A model generated the notes under the pieces. The model searched no databases. It was not told the DNA's origin and saw only the letters and a program-made list of their open reading frames with translations. Below are positions 27,398 to 33,731 of a DNA stretch of 64,000 nt, one piece after another. This DNA is from Planomonospora sp. ID67723 (lineage in GTDB: Bacteria; Actinomycetota; Actinomycetes; Streptosporangiales; Streptosporangiaceae): the NCBI RefSeq assembly GCF_015711605.1, contig NZ_JABTEZ010000001.1:1764001-1828000 (forward strand), read 5' to 3'. Numbering within the stretch: the stretch's first letter is position 1; each line of letters opens with the position of its first letter. The position numbers were made by a program, and so were the translations under genes.

Positions 27398-30337
27398 CTA
27401 CCGGGTGAACGCCTGGAACTCGGCGGCGCGGACGTGGTCGCGGGCCGGGCTGGCGGTGGCGCAGTCGGTGGCGGAGTTGGGGTCGTTGTCCTGCTCTCCG
27501 GCGTAGAGCGGGTTGCCGGTGCACTGGGTGGAGACGGTGCGCAGGGTCAGGTGGGTGGCGGTGGTGGTCGGGATCTTGAAGGACTTCACGATCAGGTCGG
27601 CGCCCCGGGGACGCGGCAGGCGCGTGGCGAAGGCGTCGGCCGGGCTGGTGTAGACGACCGAGAAGGACGCCGGGGATGAGCAGTCCTGCTTGGTGGCGTC
27701 GCAGGCCAGAACCTCGAAGGCGCGCAGGGCGCTGAAGCGGTTCTGGCCGCCGGGGTCGGCGGCGTCGCCGATGTTGGGCCGGAGCATGGCGCTGACCTGG
27801 ACCCGGCGGACCTTGACCGGATCGGTCCCGGCCAGGTCCACGGTGACCGACTTGCCGGCGGGCGCGCCGGTGAGCGAGGCCCAGTTCGTGGCCTCGGTCT
27901 CGTCGATCAGCCTGGCGTGGTTGACGCCGTCACCGCTCGCCGCCGCGCCCAGGGACGCCGAGGCGAGGTTCTTGGCCAGGGGCAGCGGGAGCGGGAGCGT
28001 CACGCCGGGCAGCACCGCGTACTTCACCCGGGTGTGGCCGTAGCCGTTGCCGACGACCAGGAAGTCGTACAGGCCCGGGGTCATCTCCACGGTGTCGCCG
28101 AGCTCGGTCGCCGGGTCGGTGTCGGCGACCGGTACGGCGCGGCCCTCGTAGTGGCCGACGTAGAGCCGGAGCGCGGCGTCCTTGGCGTCGGCGAGCGGCT
28201 TGAGCCGGAGCTTGCCGTTCTTGCCGGCCGGGTCGACGAAGCTCGGGGTCGGGTCGGGGTCGTTCTGGTTCAGGCTCGCCGCGCCCTCGCCGAGACCGTG
28301 CTCGGCGAAAGCCCGCCACATGATGTCCTGATTTTTCCCGCCGAAGCGGATGGCGTCGGCCGCGAGCAGCGCGTCCCGGTGGTCGACGTAGCTGACCGCG
28401 CCGGAGGCCATCAGCAGCAGCGCGTCGAAGGAGAGCTGCGCCCAGCGCCGGTTGCCCGGGCACTTGCCCACCGGCAGCTTCCCGTCGGCGCACGCCTTCT
28501 GGACGGCCGCGGTGCCCTTGCCGTACCGCTTGACGAACGCCTCGCGCACGTCGAACTGGGTGGCCGACCAGATCTCGCCGTCCGCGTGGACCTGCTGGCC
28601 GACGAGGTCGTAGGCGATGTCGCTGTAGTTCAGCGGGGACTTCGACATGTCGTAGTTGCGGATGCCCGCCCTCTTGTCACCGGTGACGTAACCGCCGGTC
28701 ACGTACGGCGTGTCGCCCGCGGGGCGGAAGCCGTACTCGGCCAGGTACTCCATGGCGAACAGGTCGGAGGTGCTCTCGTTCATGGCACCGGGCTGCGCGC
28801 CGCTCCATCCGGCGCTCGGACCGGCGATCATGCGGCCGGAGATCGCGTGGGTGTACTCGTGACCGATCACCGACATGTCGTAGTCGCCGTCCACGCAGGG
28901 TGCGTAGAAGGCGCCCGCGATCGGCTGCCAGAGGTACATGTTGGTGATCGGTGCGACCCCGTCCGGGCCGGTGATCTGGTTGGCGTTGTCGCGCACGCTC
29001 AGCACCCGCGCGCCCGCCTGGGCGTTGCCCTGCTCGGGGTCGTCGCCGAGGCCGCCGCGGTCGCCGTTCTCGTCCTGCATGTTCCAGGCCGTCTCGGTGA
29101 AGCCGAGCCGGTAGGACCAGTCGTGCATACGGTTGTGCATGCCGTGCAGGTTGGCGATGGCGGCTTCCAGGTCGGCCTCGCCCGGCTGGTCGAAGACGGC
29201 CGGGTCGCACTTGGCCGTGTACCACTTGTTGGTCCACGGGTAGACGTAGTTCCGGCTCGGCGTGGCCGCGTTGCTCCGGGTGCCCACCGTGAACGGGTCG
29301 CCGCTGGCGCGGTTCTCGAAGGTCCGGGCGGCGTTGCCGATGCTGGTGTTCGTCGGCGCGTTCGTGGCGTGGTCGACGTCCCAGGCCTTGCCGGTCGCCG
29401 GGTCGCCGCCGACGACGTAGTCGCAGCCCGGCCCGGGGATGTAGCACCACCGGTCGCGGGTGTCGGCGGAGGAGTAGTCGGCCGGCGGATTGGCCGGGAA
29501 GACCTCCCACTGCGGGTTGTCCGGCTCGGCTCCGTAGTCCGCATGGTGGTCCACCAGATTCTCGCGGGTCAGGATCTCACCGCTGACCGCGTCCACGTGG
29601 GTGGTGTAGGCGGCGGGCTCGCCGTCCTGGGCAGAGCCGCCGCCGATCAGGACCACCTGGTAGGCGCTGCGCGTGCCGTCGGGCGCGGGCACGGCCACCG
29701 CGGTGGCCTTCTTGACGGTCGCCGTCGCCAGGTCGATCCCGCCGTCCCGCGCGGCGGCCTCCAGCGCCTGCTGCTCGGTGAGGACGGCGGCGGGGGGCGC
29801 GGCGGTGGACCGGGAGAGCGTCGAGGTGACGTGGAAGACCTTTCCGCCCGCCACGCCGACCACCACCTGGCCGTCCACGCCCGCCGGCAGGTCGCCGAAC
29901 TTCTGCCGGAGCAGTACGGCGTGGCCGTCCCCGATCGGGTTGGCCGCGACCTTCTCCAGTGCGTCCACGGCCGCGGCGTCGAGGCCGAAGAGGTTCTCGT
30001 TGGCCTTCAGGTAGGCGCGGGCGGCCTGCTCGGGGTCGGAACCGAGCCCTTCGGCCAGTGGCGCGGAGCCGGTGACGACGGCCGGGGTGCCGAGAGCGTT
30101 CCAGCGGACCGTCACGGCACCGGCCGCCTTGGCCAGCGCGGCCGGAGGCGCGACCGAGCCGCGCCGGTTGTCCAGGTCCGGCCTGCCGTGCTGCTCTGCC
30201 TGGAAGTCGTGGACGTCGGGGGATTTCCCGGGGCCGCTCTGGGCGACGCCGGGGAGGGGGAGCGCGAGGGCGGGGAATACAAGGGACGCCGTCGCGGCGG
30301 CGATGACGGTGATGCGTAACCGAGGCTTGCTCGACAC
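27398..30337 (-). CDS. secreted M36 (fungalysin-type) metallopeptidase with C-terminal F5/8C-like domain
   Basis: A 979-residue extracellular zinc endopeptidase. GTG 30337 is supported by AGGAGG five bases upstream and gives a signal peptide (ITVIAAATASLVFPALALPLPGVAQS). An FTP-type propeptide follows (FGLDAAAVDALEKVA; FGDLPAGVDGQVVVGV). The catalytic motif HEYTH is in the run MSVIGHEYTHAISGRM, with the third ligand in AMNESTSDLFAMEYL. The C-terminal region NLASASLGAAASG...VTVDLAG...VRRVQVSAMLR resembles discoidin/F5-8C carbohydrate-binding folds. It likely degrades extracellular protein. Confidence 0.92.
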   Translation of the reverse strand: MSSKPRLRITVIAAATASLVFPALALPLPGVAQSGPGKSPDVHDFQAEQHGRPDLDNRRGSVAPPAALAKAAGAVTVRWNALGTPAVVTGSAPLAEGLGSDPEQAARAYLKANENLFGLDAAAVDALEKVAANPIGDGHAVLLRQKFGDLPAGVDGQVVVGVAGGKVFHVTSTLSRSTAAPPAAVLTEQQALEAAARDGGIDLATATVKKATAVAVPAPDGTRSAYQVVLIGGGSAQDGEPAAYTTHVDAVSGEILTRENLVDHHADYGAEPDNPQWEVFPANPPADYSSADTRDRWCYIPGPGCDYVVGGDPATGKAWDVDHATNAPTNTSIGNAARTFENRASGDPFTVGTRSNAATPSRNYVYPWTNKWYTAKCDPAVFDQPGEADLEAAIANLHGMHNRMHDWSYRLGFTETAWNMQDENGDRGGLGDDPEQGNAQAGARVLSVRDNANQITGPDGVAPITNMYLWQPIAGAFYAPCVDGDYDMSVIGHEYTHAISGRMIAGPSAGWSGAQPGAMNESTSDLFAMEYLAEYGFRPAGDTPYVTGGYVTGDKRAGIRNYDMSKSPLNYSDIAYDLVGQQVHADGEIWSATQFDVREAFVKRYGKGTAAVQKACADGKLPVGKCPGNRRWAQLSFDALLLMASGAVSYVDHRDALLAADAIRFGGKNQDIMWRAFAEHGLGEGAASLNQNDPDPTPSFVDPAGKNGKLRLKPLADAKDAALRLYVGHYEGRAVPVADTDPATELGDTVEMTPGLYDFLVVGNGYGHTRVKYAVLPGVTLPLPLPLAKNLASASLGAAASGDGVNHARLIDETEATNWASLTGAPAGKSVTVDLAGTDPVKVRRVQVSAMLRPNIGDAADPGGQNRFSALRAFEVLACDATKQDCSSPASFSVVYTSPADAFATRLPRPRGADLIVKSFKIPTTTATHLTLRTVSTQCTGNPLYAGEQDNDPNSATDCATASPARDHVRAAEFQAFTR

Positions 30338-30427
30338 CGGGCCTCCTGCGGAGAGATGGCCGTCGTTGGCCATGGCGGGCGTGGATCGCGCCCGCTGCGC
30401 AAGAAGTAACATCGGTCCAGTGTTATG

Positions 30428-30439
30428 ACAAGATCTTGT
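30428..30439. promoter_or_regulatory. ACAAGATCTTGT palindrome in the M36 peptidase promoter
   Basis: A perfect 12-bp palindrome lies in AT-rich DNA about 90 bases upstream of the peptidase start. On the minus strand it is preceded by TTTACA (-35-like) and followed by CATAAC, so a bound protein would cover the promoter. Confidence 0.5.
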
Positions 30440-30535
30440 AAAGGTTGATATGTAGGTGTAAGAGGGGCCGTGGCGCCGACCGCCGCAGGGCCGGGGGACC
30501 GGTGGCGCGCCGGCGGCCCCCCGCGGGGCGCGGCG

Positions 30536-31705
30536 TCAGGCCTTCAGGACGGCGTCGAGCGCGTCGGTGCGTGCCGTACTCCCCCAGAACCACTGCACGT
30601 GGGCGTGCCGGCGCCGCTCGCGCAGCCAGTCGTCGAAGAGCCGCCGCTCGACGATGCTCCTCATCGACGGGTTCAGCGTCGCGGGTTCCACGGCGAGCAC
30701 CACGGTGACGCCGAACCCCCCGTCGCCGGTCCGGTCGGGCCCGAGGACCGCTCCGGCCCGCGCCTCGCGCGCGTCCGCGCCGTGCAGGGTGGCGAGGTCC
30801 TGCCGAGGGTTCCCCTCGATCCGGCAGGTCCCCAGGCCGGCGAGCGCCGCCTCCGTCGCCAGGCCGGTCGCGAAGGCGCCCAGTTCCTCCGACGCGGCCT
30901 CCCGGGACCGCTCCCGGAGCCGGGCCGCCGCGGCGTCGGCGTCGGCCCGGTCGCCGTAGCGCAGGCGGACCACGCGCAGCACGTCCAGCCCGGCGCCGTG
31001 CTCGGCGAAGAAGTCCTCGACCCGGTCACCGGTCACCCGGCGGCGCAGCTCGGCCACCTTCGCCTCGACGGCGACGATCTGCTCCAGGCGCGCCCGGCCG
31101 AGGCCGCGCTCCGCCATCCACTCCTCGGTCGCGCGGGCGGTCAGGAGTCCCCGGGCGCGGCGGAAGGCGTCCATGGCGGCCTGCAGCTCCCCGTCCGGCA
31201 GGTCGGCGCCGGAGGCCGCCACCTCCTGCTCGACCAGGCAGGCGTTGAGCAGGCGGACGGCCAGGCCGGCGTCCTCCCACAGCACGTCGAGCAGGGAGAC
31301 GACCTGTTCGATCTCCACGTCGGAGCCGTTGACGCGGAGGACGACCTGCTCGCCGGAGCGCTGGCTGCCCCGCAGCGGCCAGGGGATCGCCCGGTCCGGG
31401 GCGAAGGCCAGGGAGACGGTGCCGCCGGCGGACGGCAGGAGCAGGTCGTAGTGGTAGTCGCCGGTGGCGGCCTCGCGCTGCCACACCAGCCGCATGTCCG
31501 CGCCGGGATGCCGCGCCCGCAGCCCGCCGAGCCGCTCGCGCGCCTCCTCCGGCGCGATCCCGCCCAGCTCCTGCAGCCAGCGCAGGGCGTCGCCGAGAAG
31601 GCCGGAGGTCACGGTCGTGTCCTCCGGCGGTGTCGTGCCCTCCGGAGGGCGCGGGGCCTCCTGCGGCGCCGTGGTCTCCAGAGGTGTCGCGGTCTCCGGG
31701 CTCAT
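30536..31705 (-). CDS. PpiC-related putative peptide maturation protein (TIGR04500-like)
   Basis: A 389-residue protein with a Pro/Thr-rich N-terminus. A domain follows (DALRWLQELGGIAPEEARERLGGL ... YHYDLLLPSAGGTVSLAF) that leads into a SurA/PpiC-like module. Typical elements are VNGSDVEIEQVVSLLDVLWEDAGL, RRRVTGDRVEDFFAEHGAGLDVLRVVRL and the ending RRLFDDWLRERRRHAHVQWFWG. The family is known to accompany MvdD-type ATP-grasp ligases and double-glycine precursors. ATG 31705 overlaps the ligase stop by four bases (ATGA). A prolyl-isomerase-like chaperone for the peptide is attractive because every core has Pro-Pro-Gly; activity is not shown. It is the last gene of the RiPP operon. Confidence 0.82.
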   Translation of the reverse strand: MSPETATPLETTAPQEAPRPPEGTTPPEDTTVTSGLLGDALRWLQELGGIAPEEARERLGGLRARHPGADMRLVWQREAATGDYHYDLLLPSAGGTVSLAFAPDRAIPWPLRGSQRSGEQVVLRVNGSDVEIEQVVSLLDVLWEDAGLAVRLLNACLVEQEVAASGADLPDGELQAAMDAFRRARGLLTARATEEWMAERGLGRARLEQIVAVEAKVAELRRRVTGDRVEDFFAEHGAGLDVLRVVRLRYGDRADADAAAARLRERSREAASEELGAFATGLATEAALAGLGTCRIEGNPRQDLATLHGADAREARAGAVLGPDRTGDGGFGVTVVLAVEPATLNPSMRSIVERRLFDDWLRERRRHAHVQWFWGSTARTDALDAVLKA

Positions 31706-32694
31706 GCTTCGGGTCCTTCCAGGAGCAGGTCGCAGACGGCCTGGCTGATCGGCAGGCCGGTCAGCTCCTCGATCCACAGCCACTGGCCGTTGGGGTTGAT
31801 CTCCATGAACACGTACTCGCCCTCGGATGTGAGGATCAGGTCGAAGGCGCCGTACAGCAGGCCGAGGCGGTCCACCATGGCCAGGCAGCGCCGGCCGACC
31901 TCGTCGGGCAGCCGGTGGACGCGGTGCGGGGTGACGTCGGTGTTGTAGCGGCGCCAGTCGAGGCGGGACCGGTTGGACGCCTGCGAGTGGATCTCGGCGG
32001 CGAAGATCTGGCCGCCCACGACGGTGACCCGCAGCTCCAGGCGTTTGGGTACGTACCGCTGCACGATGACCGGGCAGAACCGCAGCGCGTCCGCGTAGGC
32101 CAGGTCGCGCGGGGAGACGGGTTCGCAGAAGCGGGACACCGTGTCACCGCTCCGGAGGTTCTCCACCCACGACCTGCCGAACGGCTTGGTGACGATCCGG
32201 CCGTCGTGACGGTCGTGGAAGTCCCACAGCTCCCGGGCCTGCGTGGTGATCAGGGTGTCCGGCACGGTGAAGCCCAGCTCGGCCGCGATGATCAGCTGGG
32301 AGGACTTCCGCCTGGCCCGCTGCAGCACCGACTCGGCCGCGGGCACCTTGCGGCACGGCAGGTGCTCCCACAGATCCGAGATCAGGCTTCCGCTCTCCTG
32401 GGCGGTGTACCCGGCGATGGCGGGGTCGGTCAGCTCGGGATGCGCAGCCGGCGGTGTCGGGCGCCGCCACCACAGGGCGGTCAGCTCGTTCAGGTCCACG
32501 GTCTCGGTCTCGGTGCGCAGCCGGCGCCGGGTGAGGCCCCGGCCGGAGTAGGCCAGCTCGACGTGCGCCCTCGCCGGATAGAGCCGGTGGTCGAAGACGG
32601 TGACGCGGGCGCCGCGTCCGGCGAGCAGGCCGGTGACCCGGACGGCGTGGGGGTCCTCGTCACCGGTGAGGACGAGGACGTGCGGGATGGACAC
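31702..32694 (-). CDS. MvdD-type ATP-grasp peptide ligase (graspetide synthetase)
   Basis: A 330-residue ATP-grasp enzyme. MvdC/D-type ligases join Asp/Glu side chains to Ser/Thr (ester) or Lys (amide) in a leader-guided peptide. Visible elements are RIVTKPFGRSW (about 167-176), VIVQRYVPKRLELRVTVVGG (about 209-228), and a DWR at 246-248 that matches the DxR motif reported for graspetide ligases. The metal-binding signature is VFMEINPNGQWLWIEELTG (about 295-313). GTG 32694 follows GGAGGA by five bases. It lies 287 bases after the last precursor and overlaps the maturation gene by four. Confidence 0.9.
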   Translation of the reverse strand: MSIPHVLVLTGDEDPHAVRVTGLLAGRGARVTVFDHRLYPARAHVELAYSGRGLTRRRLRTETETVDLNELTALWWRRPTPPAAHPELTDPAIAGYTAQESGSLISDLWEHLPCRKVPAAESVLQRARRKSSQLIIAAELGFTVPDTLITTQARELWDFHDRHDGRIVTKPFGRSWVENLRSGDTVSRFCEPVSPRDLAYADALRFCPVIVQRYVPKRLELRVTVVGGQIFAAEIHSQASNRSRLDWRRYNTDVTPHRVHRLPDEVGRRCLAMVDRLGLLYGAFDLILTSEGEYVFMEINPNGQWLWIEELTGLPISQAVCDLLLEGPEA

Positions 32695-32756
32695 GGGATT
32701 CCTCCGTCAGAGGCGGGGATACGGGGCCGGGCGGGGGCGGGGACGTTGAGGAGGGG

Positions 32757-32795
32757 CATCGAGCGGGGACATCGAGCGGGGGCATCGAGCGGGGA
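32757..32795. repeat. three tandem 13-bp units CATCGAGCGGGG(A/G)
   Basis: The units lie at 32757-32769, 32770-32782 and 32783-32795, between the ligase start and the precursor array. Only the last base varies. They may reflect slippage or act at the RNA level. Confidence 0.75.
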
Positions 32796-32953
32796 CAGGC
32801 TGGGGAGGTCACGGGGAGGTCTGGCGGGCCACAGTGGCTCCTCCCCGCGACGGTGCCTCTCAGGCCGGGATACGGTGCGGCCGGCCTCCCTCGATGGAAG
32901 CCGTGACACCCTTCACCGCCCTCCGCGGAGGACGCCCGGTCTCTTCTGCGCGA

Positions 32954-32983
32954 TCAGTCCTGGAAACAGACGTCCGGCCGGTC
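32954..32983 (-). pseudogene. 3' scrap of a fifth precursor gene
   Basis: By eye, 25 of 30 bases from 32954 match the last 30 bases of precursor 2 (33190-33219) and 23 of 30 match precursor 1. Translation gives ...PDVCFQD-stop against PPGVCVED-stop. No leader or start remains, and it abuts precursor 1. It is best read as the remnant left by loss or gene conversion in a tandem array. Confidence 0.6.
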
Positions 32984-33134
32984 AGTCCTCGACGCAGACA
33001 CCCGGAGGGTCGATCTGAGTGGACCCCACGCTGATGACGATGATTCGCGGCCGGCCGCCGCTGATGCCGTGCAGGGCGCTCTCGTCGAGTTCGTCGCCGA
33101 CGGGTGCGAGGTCGTTCAGTTCGGTCCGGTTCAT
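32982..33134 (-). CDS. graspetide-like precursor peptide 1
   Basis: 50 residues: leader MNRTELNDLAPVGDELDESA then LHGISGG, core RPRIIVISVGSTQIDPPGVC then VED. The leader's L(-12), L(-7), I(-4), G(-2), G(-1) fits a double-glycine export leader cut by C39 peptidases, leaving a 23-residue core. Candidate ester partners in the core are Ser35, Ser38, Thr39 and Asp42, Glu49, Asp50. ATG 33134 has AGGAGG nine bases upstream. It is the most distal of four tandem copies. Confidence 0.9.
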   Translation of the reverse strand: MNRTELNDLAPVGDELDESALHGISGGRPRIIVISVGSTQIDPPGVCVED

Positions 33135-33189
33135 GGCGTTGTTCCTCCTGCTCTTCGTGGAAGGGCCGTCCGTTGGTACGACCGGCCGG

Positions 33190-33339
33190 TCAGTCCTCGA
33201 CACAGACGCCCGGGGGGTCGATGTAGCACCCTGTGCTGATGACGATGATTCGCGGCCGGCCGCCGCTGATGCCGTGCAGGGCGCTCTCGTCGAGTTCGTC
33301 GCCGACGGGTGCGAGGTCGTTCAGTTCGGTCCGGTTCAT
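33190..33339 (-). CDS. graspetide-like precursor peptide 2
   Basis: 49 residues with the same 27-residue leader as copy 1 and the core RPRIIVISTGCYIDPPGVC then VED. It differs from copy 1 mainly in the central turn (STGCY against SVGSTQ) and has a second Cys at 38. Candidate linkages use Ser35 or Thr36 with Asp41, Glu48 or Asp49. ATG 33339 follows AGGAGG. The DNA of the leader half and the ribosome-binding region is almost identical to copy 1, showing recent duplication. Confidence 0.9.
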   Translation of the reverse strand: MNRTELNDLAPVGDELDESALHGISGGRPRIIVISTGCYIDPPGVCVED

Positions 33340-33390
33340 GGCGTTGTTCCTCCTGTTCTCCGTGGAAGGGCCGTCCGTTGGTACGACCGG

Positions 33391-33534
33391 TCAGTCGTCG
33401 CTGAGGCAGACGCCCGGAGGGCTGACGTAGGTCCCCCAGAGCTCTCGCGGCTGGCCGCCGCTGATGCCGTGCAGGGCGCTCTCGTCGAGTTCGTCGCCGA
33501 CGGGTGCGAGGTCGTGCAGTTCGGTCCGGTTCAT
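33391..33534 (-). CDS. graspetide-like precursor peptide 3
   Basis: 47 residues; the leader differs from copies 1-2 by one residue (His7 for Asn7). The core is QPRELWGTYVSPPGVCLSDD (residues 28-47). It keeps Pro-Arg at core positions 2-3, Pro-Pro-Gly-Val-Cys and Asp at Cys+3. Glu31, Asp46 and Asp47 are possible acids, and Thr35, Ser38 and Ser45 possible hydroxyl donors. ATG 33534 follows AGAGGA by eight bases. Confidence 0.9.
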   Translation of the reverse strand: MNRTELHDLAPVGDELDESALHGISGGQPRELWGTYVSPPGVCLSDD

Positions 33535-33581
33535 GGCCTCGTTCCTCTCTCCGGAAGGGGTTGGCTCTCTCGACCGCGGGC

Positions 33582-33731
33582 TCAGTCCATCGCGCAGTAA
33601 CCCGGCGGGTCGACGTGGGTCATCGCGATGAGCCTGGGCACACCGCCGCTGATGCCGTGCAGTGCGCTCTCGTCGAGTTCGTCGCCCAGCGGCGTGATGT
33701 CCTCGATCCGGTTGCGTGCGCTGTCGTTCAC
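33582..33731 (-). CDS. graspetide-like precursor peptide 4, coupled to the transporter gene
   Basis: 49 residues with a more divergent 30-residue leader start (MNDSARNRIEDITPLG) but the identical end DELDESALHGISGG. The core is VPRLIAMTHVDPPGYCAMD. Thr37 is the only Ser/Thr in the core, so a single ester should involve Thr37 with Asp41 or Asp49. GTG 33731 has GGAGG seven bases upstream and overlaps the transporter stop by four bases (GTGA). It is the first and probably oldest copy. Confidence 0.9.
   Translation of the reverse strand: MNDSARNRIEDITPLGDELDESALHGISGGVPRLIAMTHVDPPGYCAMD

Noticed and set aside
27917-30319. 800-residue + frame opposite the M36 peptidase
   Set aside because: The peptidase on the minus strand has signal peptide, HEYTH motif and ribosome-binding site; the + frame is its shadow.
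32982-33540. Regularly spaced repeats that could suggest a CRISPR array
   Set aside because: The repeats are about 200 bases apart, are long, and translate into four homologous small proteins with their own ribosome-binding sites.
33019-33600. + strand frames across the precursor array
   Set aside because: They are antisense to the four precursors and simply repeat because the precursors do; no start context.
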